From contig JBIOHP010000022.1 of the NCBI GenBank assembly GCA_044449065.1, positions 3,958-67,957 on the forward strand: a stretch of 64,000 nucleotides of DNA, written 5' to 3'. Below are positions 35,201 through 42,462 of this stretch, one piece after another (the first letter of the stretch is position 1; the number at the start of each line of letters is the position of its first letter). The position numbers and the translations under genes were made by a program. The stretch is from JBIOHP01 sp044449065 (GTDB lineage: Bacteria > Bacteroidota > Ignavibacteria > UBA10030 > SZUA-254). The notes beneath the pieces are model-generated. The model was not told the DNA's origin and searched no databases. It saw only the letters and a list, made by a program, of their open reading frames with translations.

Positions 35201-35421
35201 CATTGCCTGCCCAATCCCATGTGAGCTTGAAGATATATAATATGCTTGGGCAATTGGTGCAGACCCTGGTGGATCAGGATCAAAGTACAGGATTTAAATC
35301 GATTGCGTGGAATGCGGAAAAATTTCCCAGTGGAGTATATTTTTACCGTCTTGAAGCGGTGGATGAAATGAATGCAACCCATTCGATCCATCAGGATAAA
35401 AAAATGGTGCTGATTAAATAG
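32269..35421 (+). CDS. T9SS cargo: sortilin/BNR-type beta-propeller protein
   Basis: A secreted protein of 1,050 residues. N-terminal hydrophobic signal (about 10-28). Long propeller region with many Asp-box motifs (STDRGATW, STDHGSTW, STDGGSNW, STDGGATF), as in VPS10/exo-sialidase folds. Two copies of a GWNLVSNP...GEGFWVK-type module follow (about 775-930), then a PPPPPP linker. The terminal T9SS sorting domain has QQNYPNPFNPTTKIEY, YNMLGQLV and SGVYFYRLEA. No catalytic residues could be assigned. ATG at 32269 is preferred to a TTG at 32257. A strong terminator follows. Confidence 0.9.
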   Translation: MNHRITNFVLKGFGGILILASFCLSFLYFQNSNLQKVVDQRKLAFERSDQDREDVKSDKDWFMMQRMYPHNSLPKQVTQKMKRSVDAFVAKSQAHASTMSMSSWKLVGPTNIGGRITAIIIHPTDPNTMYAGAASGGVWKTTDFGGTWSNVFNESFSIGSLAFDPQNPNIIYVGTGEANPSSTDTYPGNGIWRSIDAGATWTNLGLAETGHIGKIVINPQNSNTIFIAALGLYRSKAIDRGVYKSTDRGATWNKVLFVDDTTGCTDLQMDPSDTTRLLAATFTYYRTLPYVYRCGPGSGLYLTTTAGSSWSQVTSGFPYNNPDIGRISIDFAPADPAIVYALVANGGGYNWYGVYKSTDHGSTWLLWFINAGTYSESQVWYNCIIKVDPVSAGHVWAGMTYLYSSVNGANSFGYSPYSGDYHVDFHAMAYAPSDPTKVVIGNDGGVFTSTDGGSNWTKSMNLPITQFYAGNFATSNPNYLMGGSQDNSTMRTYTGVQNSWNIFYGGDGFVCMVDPTDSEDVYAESQNGGLGYSTDGGATFNGGTTGINPSEPVNWMVPIAMDLENPQTLYTGTNYLYQTTNGMQSWTKISPMLTYNQPGFYSTLSTIDVSQTDPGVVYAGTGDGRLWVTTSGGSSWQDITAGLPLRWISRVTVDPHQSNIAYVTLSGFREYDFQGHIYRTSNWGASWTDIGATLPDVPLNDVVVDPVYANVLYIASDLNVMATTDLGAHWSVLGNNLPAITVHDLAYHSQTRTLAAFTHGRSVYTYNLPNWSLAGYTVVSLRGGWNLVSNPVQAPDSSVHTLFPRALTQAFDYSTGVGYTPHDSLRRGEGFWVKFPDTTGLMSVLSNPKITGMSIPVQAGWNLIGSVSDDVPVNTVGASTPGMVTSKFFGYNGGYNTVDTIHPGAGCWVKVNTTGALILNSPGASSAAYKIRIVPTDELPPPPPPSGLGTQTSEIPTAYSLQQNYPNPFNPTTKIEYALPAQSHVSLKIYNMLGQLVQTLVDQDQSTGFKSIAWNAEKFPSGVYFYRLEAVDEMNATHSIHQDKKMVLIK

Positions 35422-35446
35422 TAATTTTGTATAAACCAGTATTTTT

Positions 35447-35479
35447 AAAGCCCTGCATCGAAACATGCGGGGCTTTTTT
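35447..35479 (+). terminator. intrinsic terminator
   Basis: AAAGCCCTGCAT/ATGCGGGGCTTT stem with a following T-run, 26 bp after the stop codon of the propeller gene. Confidence 0.85.
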
Positions 35480-35611
35480 GTTAAGCTAAGTTGTGAATAT
35501 TCAAAACTTTACATCTTTGGGCAGTATGAAATCTTATATTTATGAATGATAGATTTATGGTTTAGAAATACTATCCAGAGAAAAAATATATATAAATTCT
35601 GATAAAATTCC

Positions 35612-35640
35612 TTGACATTAAATCTATATTTATTTAAATT
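35612..35640 (+). promoter_or_regulatory. promoter candidate for the two propeller genes
   Basis: TTGACA (35612-35617), 17 bp, then TAAATT (35635-35640). The same layout occurs at 56601-56629, before another secreted-protein gene. Confidence 0.5.
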
Positions 35641-35746
35641 TTGGAGTAATTTGAGGCTGTAGCATCATTCAATAAAATTTGTTTTAAGAAATAATAATGC
35701 GATCAGAAAAATCACATTCACACACCATAAACTCATAGGAGGACTT

Positions 35747-36757
35747 ATGAGACTCAAAATCTATGTTCCAATCATAATCTGTTCAATTCTTTTACTGTTT
35801 TCATGTTTTGCCAGCAGTCAGACTGTATGGCAAAAATATTCTGGGAATCCGGTGCTGCCGAATTCAGTAAATAATCCAAATGCACCATTCACGTATCCCT
35901 GGACGTATTCACCGGGAGTGATGTACGACAATAATCGCGGGCTGTATCGCATGTGGTTCTGTGACGATTATAACCATAGCTATGCAATATCAACCGCTAT
36001 TTCACGTAATGGAATAGATTGGTTTATCGACATGAATAATCCTGTCTTAACACATGGCCAGGCAGGTTCTTTTGATGCCCTGCTAACCGCTGATCCATCC
36101 GTTATCTATGACGGCACGAACTATAAAATGTATTACACCGCTTACAACGGCAACTATTCGATCGGTGTAGCAACATCGCCCGATGGTATTCATTGGGAAA
36201 AATATTCCGGGAATCCTGTGATCACCGCTGAAGGTTCGGGGTGGGAATCCAACACGGCTTCGAAATCAGCAGTGGTTTTTTCTGATGGTCACTATTTGAT
36301 GATGTACGTTGGAAGTGGAAATCTCGGATATGCAATCGGTCTTGCTACATCAACAGATGGTTACCACTGGGTGAAAGAACCATCAAATCCTGTACTGGTT
36401 CATGGCGATGCGGGAACTTGGGATAACGTCGGAGTTCATATCGTGGGATTTGCAAAAAGCGATAGTACCTATTATTTGATGTTTGATGGTTTTGAAAACA
36501 TCTCCTACGGCCTCGCGACATCGAGCGATGCCGTTCATTGGACAAAATATGCTCAAAACCCTGTGATGGTAAATTCCAACCCGGATCTTTGGGTTTTTGG
36601 AAACATGATTGCAAAGGACAACGAATTAAAATTGTGGTATACGTGCAATCTGCAAATCTGCTATGCGACTTCCAGTCTCACGCTATCGAACAATCAACAG
36701 GTAAAAATGCTTCCTATCAAAAAAGTCAACAACAATAAAAAAGGAGGTGCAAAATGA
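35747..36757 (+). CDS. secreted five-bladed beta-propeller, glycosidase-like
   Basis: A 336-residue protein with a signal peptide (1-24). Five repeats of about 55 residues each carry a NPVL-type strand (YSGNPVLPN, MNNPVLTHG, YSGNPVITAE, PSNPVLVHGD, AQNPVMVNS), plus MWFCDDY, MYYTAYNG and LWYTCN. This is the GH43/GH32/GH130-like five-bladed propeller. Catalytic acids cannot be assigned, so it may bind rather than cut glycans. It lacks a T9SS sorting domain, ending in a basic tail. A strong ATAGGAGGAC ribosome-binding site precedes it. The next gene overlaps by ATGA. Confidence 0.82.
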   Translation: MRLKIYVPIIICSILLLFSCFASSQTVWQKYSGNPVLPNSVNNPNAPFTYPWTYSPGVMYDNNRGLYRMWFCDDYNHSYAISTAISRNGIDWFIDMNNPVLTHGQAGSFDALLTADPSVIYDGTNYKMYYTAYNGNYSIGVATSPDGIHWEKYSGNPVITAEGSGWESNTASKSAVVFSDGHYLMMYVGSGNLGYAIGLATSTDGYHWVKEPSNPVLVHGDAGTWDNVGVHIVGFAKSDSTYYLMFDGFENISYGLATSSDAVHWTKYAQNPVMVNSNPDLWVFGNMIAKDNELKLWYTCNLQICYATSSLTLSNNQQVKMLPIKKVNNNKKGGAK

Positions 36758-39015
36758 AAACGACCATAAAAATAATATTCCTCGCAATTCTATTTGGATT
36801 GACGTTTTCACTAACATTTTCTCAATCGAATTGGACGCGGTATGCGGGTAACCCGGTTCTCATTGCAGCCGGAAGCGATCCGAACCAAATGATCTATGCG
36901 TACGAACCCTCTGTGTTATTTGACAGCGTTCAGCATATTTATAAAATGTGGTTCATCTCGAATACCGGAAACCAGAATTGTATTTCCTACGCTATTTCAC
37001 AGGATGGATTAAACTGGTCTTTATATGCCGGTAATCCTGTCTTGTTAAAGGGACTGCCGGGAGATTTTGATGGATATTCTATATCAAGCCCGAGCGTCAT
37101 TTTTAACGGCGCCGCATATACCATGTATTATACCGGAAATAGTTCTTCACTCATTTCTTCGATAGGAATGGCCACCTCCACAGACGGAATAAATTGGACA
37201 AAACACAATCAACCTGTTTTGACAGGCACTCTGGCGTCGTGGAATTCAGCATTTGTCTCCTATCCAAATGTTTATTTCGACGGAAATAAATATTATATGT
37301 GGTATACCGGAAGTAACGGAAGCATCTCCAGAATCGGGTTGGCAACTTCTCCTGATGGCATCGCATGGACAAATGACGCCAACAATCCGGTGCTCACAGC
37401 ATCTCTTTCGGGATGGGATTCACAGGATCTCACCGGTTCGACGGTGACGAAAATCGGCAACACATTCTATATGTTCTATCTCGGCGATAGTACCGGTGTT
37501 TGTTGTAGCCAAAATATGGGATATGCTTTTTCAAACGACGGTGTACATTGGTTGAAATCAGTGAATAATCCTATTTTCAAGCCCCAACCCAATTCGTGGG
37601 ATGATTTGTCGCTGGGAAGCGTGTCTGTTCTCGACATAAATGATACGCTTCGATTATGGTATTCTGCGGAGCACGGAGCTTCGTGGCAGACAGGTTATGC
37701 AACCTCAATCCTATCAGAATCCGGCATCCCGGGTAATACTATCCGCCTTAAAGTTGGGCGCACCCACGCATTCAAACATGATACGGTTACGGTTGCCCTG
37801 CATGCCGATTTCCCGAATGGGAAGTCGTACAGTTCGTGCCAATTCATTCTTTCCGGTTTTGAACAACATGGATTGGCGTTCCTTAATCTCGATACGGTAA
37901 AAACGATCATCGGATCAAATGGCTGGAATTACCAGTTCAATAATAATGATTCAACGCTATTGATCGCATCGGCGGGCGCCCAGGATATTTTCGGAGGCGG
38001 CAACCTGTTTAATTTCAAGTTTCTGGTGGATGGCGATCCGATAAAAACAGTCCCGATCAATATTGTTTCGGCGATATTTAATACGGGCGCCGATTCGGTT
38101 GCCTGGACGAATGGAGGTATCGATATCCTTCGACCCATGCCGGGCGACGTCGATCTTAGTGGGGTAGTTCAAGCGTATGACGCCTCGTTGATCCTGAAGT
38201 ATCTTGTCGGATTGGATACCCTGGATCATTGTCAGCTTACCAACGCAGATGTGACGGGTGACTCAAGCGTTTCAGCGGCAGATGCTCGTTCAATTTTACG
38301 ATATGTTGTCGGGTTGATCACCTCATTCCCGGATACTCTTACGCATGGTCTCGTCGCATCGGGAACGGTTCAACTTTCTCCGATCCATGCTCAAACCGGC
38401 GATATCATATCGTTCATGGTTAATCTTGATGAAGCTCAAAATCTTATTTCATCCGAGGGATTATTGAAATATGATAAGACTATTTTACAGTACGTTGGCA
38501 CAGGAAGTTCCGATCTGCTCGATAGCTTTATCACGAACAATACGCCGGGCGAGATCCGGTTTGCAGGATATAAAAACGATGTAGCAAATCAATCCGGGAA
38601 ATTGATGGTTATTAAATTTAAAGTGCTGGGATTATCCGGCAGAACCACGATTTCATTGAACAAGCTCCGCTTGAACGAAGGGCGCGTCGTGGAAAACGCA
38701 GGATCATCAGACGTGATTCTTGGCGTTGCCGATACTCCCGATGCGCTGCCTGTTCAATACGCGCTCGAGCAGAACTATCCGAACCCGTTCAATCCGTCTA
38801 CAAATATCCGCTATCAGCTTCCGCAGCAGAGCCATGTATTAATAAAGATCTATAATCTTCTGGGTCAGGAAGTGGCAACGCTGGTGGATGAAGTCCAAAG
38901 CGCGGGATTCAAATCAGTATCGTTCAACGCAAATAATTTCCCCAGCGGCGTTTACATTTGCCAGTTACATGCGGGCATCTACACCGATGTGAAAAAGATT
39001 GTTTTAATGAAATAA
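36754..39015 (+). CDS. T9SS cargo: five-bladed propeller with cohesin and dockerin domains
   Basis: A 753-residue secreted protein. Signal peptide (1-24), then a glycosidase-like propeller homologous to the upstream product (YAGNPVLIA, YAGNPVLLK, NNPVLTAS, NNPIFKPQ). A cohesin-like domain follows (about 328-455). The type I dockerin-like pair (about 462-525) has calcium-loop signatures GDVDLSGVVQAYDASLIL and ADVTGDSSVSAADARSIL. A second cohesin-like domain comes next (about 535-650), then the sorting domain (EQNYPNPFNPSTNIRY, YNLLGQEVATLV). AAGGAGGTGC precedes the ATG, which overlaps the upstream gene by 4 bp, so the two are coupled. Confidence 0.88.
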   Translation: MKTTIKIIFLAILFGLTFSLTFSQSNWTRYAGNPVLIAAGSDPNQMIYAYEPSVLFDSVQHIYKMWFISNTGNQNCISYAISQDGLNWSLYAGNPVLLKGLPGDFDGYSISSPSVIFNGAAYTMYYTGNSSSLISSIGMATSTDGINWTKHNQPVLTGTLASWNSAFVSYPNVYFDGNKYYMWYTGSNGSISRIGLATSPDGIAWTNDANNPVLTASLSGWDSQDLTGSTVTKIGNTFYMFYLGDSTGVCCSQNMGYAFSNDGVHWLKSVNNPIFKPQPNSWDDLSLGSVSVLDINDTLRLWYSAEHGASWQTGYATSILSESGIPGNTIRLKVGRTHAFKHDTVTVALHADFPNGKSYSSCQFILSGFEQHGLAFLNLDTVKTIIGSNGWNYQFNNNDSTLLIASAGAQDIFGGGNLFNFKFLVDGDPIKTVPINIVSAIFNTGADSVAWTNGGIDILRPMPGDVDLSGVVQAYDASLILKYLVGLDTLDHCQLTNADVTGDSSVSAADARSILRYVVGLITSFPDTLTHGLVASGTVQLSPIHAQTGDIISFMVNLDEAQNLISSEGLLKYDKTILQYVGTGSSDLLDSFITNNTPGEIRFAGYKNDVANQSGKLMVIKFKVLGLSGRTTISLNKLRLNEGRVVENAGSSDVILGVADTPDALPVQYALEQNYPNPFNPSTNIRYQLPQQSHVLIKIYNLLGQEVATLVDEVQSAGFKSVSFNANNFPSGVYICQLHAGIYTDVKKIVLMK

Positions 39016-39042
39016 CACCCGCAGAATTCTTCCTTACGATGT

Positions 39043-39077
39043 AAAAAGCCGCCCCGACATTCGAGGCGGCTTTTTTA
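39043..39077. terminator. bidirectional intrinsic terminator
   Basis: AAAAAGCCGCC/GGCGGCTTTTTT stem with T-runs on both strands, between convergent genes ending at 39015 and 39136. Confidence 0.85.
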
Positions 39078-39135
39078 TCAATAATTGTTCATTAAAGAAC
39101 TGGCAAGCGTTTGGTTCTCCATGCCTCATTAATTC

Positions 39136-41229
39136 TTATCTAATCAGCAGCATTTTTTTCGTGCCAAAAAACGTTCCCGCAGTCAAGCTATAGATGTAAA
39201 CGCCGCTGGAAAGATTTGAAATCTCAAACTTCACGGATTTATACCCTGCAGCTTCTCTGGCATTAACAAGTGTGGCTATTTCCTGACCCAGAATGTTATA
39301 CACTTTTAAGGTCACAAATTCCGGCTGCGGCAGTTGGTACTCGATCACTGTCGAAGGATTGAACGGATTCGGATAATTCTGTTTGAGCGCATACTCTGTT
39401 GGCAGCGTATTTCGGCTGAGAAAGGATGGAGGCGGCGGGGGCTGTTCGCCATCCGTGATAATTTTTACCCTTGCGGAAATTGTAACAATTGAACCGGTTG
39501 CGAGGACAATTTTTCCTGATTGACTCGCCTTCACCCAGTACCCAAAGCCGGGTTTTATTGTGTCCGCTTGAACGTATCCGAGACGTGTGTAATGAAAAAA
39601 CGGGCTGGTAATCAATCCGGGCGTGAGACTTGAAATGCTCGCCGCCGCAACCGGCTTGGAGAGCGATCCCACCATGTTCCATTTTGCAGAGAGATTGATC
39701 GTGTCGATTTCGAGCGGAGAACCATTCGCATGGATGGTGTCAATCGAAGGGCTTTTTATCCAGTAGCCCGCGCCGTTGGTCATGAGAGTATCGGTTACAT
39801 AACCGGCGGAGTAGCGGAACACCGTCGATGTGTTGGTAATAAATGACGAAGAAAAAATAGCGCCCGGATGATGATCATCCACGATGACCGGAAGAGAGAC
39901 CATATTCCAACCCGACGCTATCGGTATATCGACGATGTAGCCATTGTGCATGATTGTTGTCCAGACGCTCAATGTCCTGTTATCCAATCGCATCCAGATG
40001 GGATAGATTTTTCCGGCCGAAGCGGCAATGTTCGTGTAATCGCCAAAGAATACATCCGCTCTTGGCGTGAAAGGAGAATTGCTGACCTTTGTGTTGGCAA
40101 ATGTTTCTCCGCCGTCATGCGACGTTGCAACGTACACCTCAGTTGCTGAATCTGTTGTGTTTCGCCGGTCATAGAACACCACGCAAATATTTCCGGTGGT
40201 CTGGTCGACCGTCATCCATGAAAAGAATTGATGATGCTTTGAAGTATCGTTATTCACTTGGATCACCGGACCCCATGTCGCTCCTTGATCGGTGCTCTTA
40301 ATAAAAAAGATATCCGTATTATCGATTCCGTTTCTCTGATCCGACCATTGGATGTAAATATTTCCCCGGTAGGGCGAGGGGCTTACATCGCAGGCGGTGA
40401 CGGGCATACCGTTTGCGCGGTAAATTCCTGGAATGCCAAAATCCCAGCCGCCGGGCTGTGAGGTGACAAATACATCGGTTCCAAAAGTTACTCCCCCGTC
40501 GGTTGATTTATCGAACATGATGCCGAGCGGTCCGCCCCAGCTTAAGTACACCTCGCCGTTTGGTCCGATTGCGGGCACAGCGCCCTCGACTGTGCTATCG
40601 CCATCGAGGCAATTGCCGCCGGTATCGCTCACGCGAATCGGCGTCGACCACGATCCTCCCACATCGGTGCTGCGAGAAAAGAGGATGCGGCTGCTATCGG
40701 TGGGATTAGCGCTGCCGTAAGCATCGAACTCAGTCCATGCGACATATACGTTGTTCCGGTACGGCGACGTTGTGCAATCGGCGGCGAGCCATTCCTTATC
40801 TTGATTTTTCCGTGGAGGAGAGTACCCGAGTCCGATTCCGTCGTCCCATGTTTGACCGTCATCGGTTGATTGTTGCACCACGATCCGGTCGATCCAGTAT
40901 CCCGCGGGGTGAGGGGGATTGGAAAGGTGCCCAAAATATAAATTGCCCAGCGCGTCAAAGGTGACGGAAGGGTCGCCCCAGACGCCGTAGGAGGAAGATA
41001 AATATTGTTCATTCCACGTTAATCCGCCATCGGTGGAATAGTACGAGTAACTGATATTTGCGCCGGCGGCAAGGTTTAACGGGTTGGTGGGATTGATCGC
41101 AATCGTCACTTCTTCGGGGGTGGTATGCAATGGATTATTTACCTGTATATTGGTGTATTGCGCAATTGCCCGGTGCGCCGCTGCAAGGAAAAGAATTGAA
41201 AGTATGAATATCGTTGCTATATTTTTCAT
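39136..41229 (-). CDS. T9SS cargo: exo-sialidase-like BNR propeller protein
   Basis: A 697-residue secreted protein with a signal peptide (1-23, ending HRAIAQ). Six-bladed sialidase-type propeller with Asp-boxes (STDGGLTW, STDDGQTW, STDVGGSW, STDGGVTF, STDQGATW, SHDGGETF). Two GWNMVS...G.GYWIK-type modules (about 435-600) match those in the product of 32269. A PPPPP linker precedes the sorting domain (KQNYPNPFNPSTVIEY, YNILGQEIATLV, SGVYIYSLTAG). The sialidase arginine triad and Tyr could not be assigned, so enzymatic activity is not claimed. Convergent with the cohesin/dockerin gene. Confidence 0.88.
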   Translation of the reverse strand: MKNIATIFILSILFLAAAHRAIAQYTNIQVNNPLHTTPEEVTIAINPTNPLNLAAGANISYSYYSTDGGLTWNEQYLSSSYGVWGDPSVTFDALGNLYFGHLSNPPHPAGYWIDRIVVQQSTDDGQTWDDGIGLGYSPPRKNQDKEWLAADCTTSPYRNNVYVAWTEFDAYGSANPTDSSRILFSRSTDVGGSWSTPIRVSDTGGNCLDGDSTVEGAVPAIGPNGEVYLSWGGPLGIMFDKSTDGGVTFGTDVFVTSQPGGWDFGIPGIYRANGMPVTACDVSPSPYRGNIYIQWSDQRNGIDNTDIFFIKSTDQGATWGPVIQVNNDTSKHHQFFSWMTVDQTTGNICVVFYDRRNTTDSATEVYVATSHDGGETFANTKVSNSPFTPRADVFFGDYTNIAASAGKIYPIWMRLDNRTLSVWTTIMHNGYIVDIPIASGWNMVSLPVIVDDHHPGAIFSSSFITNTSTVFRYSAGYVTDTLMTNGAGYWIKSPSIDTIHANGSPLEIDTINLSAKWNMVGSLSKPVAAASISSLTPGLITSPFFHYTRLGYVQADTIKPGFGYWVKASQSGKIVLATGSIVTISARVKIITDGEQPPPPPSFLSRNTLPTEYALKQNYPNPFNPSTVIEYQLPQPEFVTLKVYNILGQEIATLVNAREAAGYKSVKFEISNLSSGVYIYSLTAGTFFGTKKMLLIR

Positions 41230-41280
41230 TGTCTCTGTCTAAATAACTGTCTAGCAGGGGGTTGAAATAGCGTCGAATTA

Positions 41281-41365
41281 GAATGAGTCATTCCGAACTT
41301 GTTTCCGAATCTATTTACATACAGACCCTGATCCCGACGAATCGGGACAGGGTGACTCGAATTGG
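41281..41365. repeat. R1-family segment
   Basis: GAATGAGTCATTCCGAACTT module followed by CCCTGATCCCGA/TCGGGACAGGG hairpin and GTGACTC. Related to 6196-6324. Confidence 0.7.
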
Positions 41366-41473
41366 TTTTTTCAACACCCTGTAAATAATTTCTTTTATTT
41401 TTGCATTAAAGTCAACGTGCCAAAATACATCATTGATGATTGTTTCGCGTTTCCCGGACCCGGATAAAATAAC

Positions 41474-41616
41474 TGGTACAAAACCGGTACAAATTTTCTC
41501 TCGAGAGTTCAAAACCTTCAGCACCGCGTTTATTCCCAAATTTTGGTAATTTTCGGTGCCGCTTTTGTACCACAACTGTACCAGTTCTGTACCACTTTTG
41601 TATCAGCAATGTACCA
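41474..41616. repeat. heptamer array TGTACCA with exact 11-bp period
   Basis: TGTACCA (one TGTATCA) begins at 41566, 41577, 41588, 41599 and 41610, always 11 bp apart. The inverted form (T/C)GGTACA begins at 41474 and 41485, also 11 bp apart. The period is not a multiple of three, so this is not a coding repeat. It fits a protein-binding array on one DNA face. It lies 245-390 bp upstream of the minus-strand sialidase-like gene. Confidence 0.8.
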
Positions 41617-41918
41617 GTTAGGCATCACCTCGTTGTACAATGGGGCCGTCCAAAAAGTTCGGGAGTGTAGCGTCCGATCCCCAGATCGGACAAAATATAC
41701 TATAGAAGGGGTTGGAGTAGAAAAATGGTTTTACTGCCGACATTAATGATATTACCGTATACACGTTATATATAATATAAGGACTTTTAGTTAAAAAGGC
41801 AAGGGAAATATTTACAATGTTGTTCTTACAGTTCGGCGACCCTGATTTCGGAATAATATCAATCATTTTGTCCGGTCCTTTCTTTTTATAAAGAAAGGAC
41901 GAAAGAAAACTTTCGCTG

Positions 41919-42066
41919 GAGAATTAATGACTGAATATTTTCATCTCTTTAGGCAGGAAACAAACTCATCCCGTCCCGTCATTGCACGTTTTGACGGGAC
42001 GGGATTCAGACAATGTTTCCCGGTCAATTGTATGCGATGAAAATATTCCGGGCGTCATTAATTCTC
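41919..42066. repeat. MITE-like element R3, copy 1
   Basis: Perfect 13-bp terminal inverted repeats GAGAATTAATGAC (41919-41931) and GTCATTAATTCTC (42054-42066) around a CCCGTCCCGTCA/TGACGGGACGGG hairpin and ATGCGATGAAAATATTCCGG. The second copy at 63001-63206 has the same ends. Confidence 0.85.
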
Positions 42067-42152
42067 AGGCGTTCAGAAATTGCTTATCAGAATGCAATAT
42101 TTTCTTTGACTCATGCGGGGTTCACTTTATTGCGGATTGCTTTAATTAGGGG

Positions 42153-42194
42153 GGTGGGATGTTTTCGATGTAGAGCAAAGCTCCAGCTTTGCTC
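42153..42194 (-). repeat. R5 palindrome copy 2
   Basis: GGTGGGATGTTTTCGATGTA plus palindrome AGAGCAAAGCTCCAGCTTTG. Inverted copy of 30308-30349. Confidence 0.8.
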
Positions 42195-42283
42195 CGTATT
42201 TTTCTGAGTTAAATCCCCGGTAGGTCGAGGTATCGTTGTGAGAGTTTTAGACGCGGGAGCGTCAAACAACAATCGACATTAAT

Positions 42284-42365
42284 GACGAAGTCGTTTCCCA
42301 TCCTCTCGGAGCCAGTCCGGTCCGCCTTTGGCGGATTCTGACGGGGAGGGGATTGAGGGGTGGTC
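42284..42365 (-). repeat. R2 repeat copy b
   Basis: GACGAAGTCGTTTCCCATCC, TCTCGGAGCCAG, the GGCGGA/TCCGCC hairpin, then GGGGATTGAGGGGTGGTC. Inverted relative of 30406-30487. Confidence 0.75.
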
Positions 42366-42462
42366 TTAAGCGTAGGGACGCAATGTCGATAGCAGGGATG
42401 TGCGTTTGATTACCACAGAGCCCCATGGGGATGGAATGGGGGAACTTTATTTCCAGTTTAAG

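Larger units (their letters stand above)
35422..35746. other. gap with terminator and promoter
   Basis: AT-rich. It contains the terminator at 35447-35479 and a TTGACA-N17-TAAATT promoter at 35612-35640; nothing else is seen. Confidence 0.6.
41230..42462. other. 1.2-kb non-coding repeat island
   Basis: No credible gene. In order: R1-type hairpin (41281-41365), heptamer array phased at 11 bp (41474-41616), R1 end motif GGGGCCGTCCAAAAAG (about 41642), AT-rich stretch, R3 element with TIRs (41919-42066), R5 palindrome (42153-42194) and R2 repeat (42284-42365). Confidence 0.7.

Noticed and set aside
41566..41616. Possible CRISPR array
   Set aside because: Repeat unit is 7 bp with 4-bp gaps and no spacers of 30 bp or cas genes.
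41543..41746. Open frame of 67 codons over the heptamer array
   Set aside because: The 11-bp period breaks frame, so repeats do not produce a repeated peptide; start codon and context are poor.
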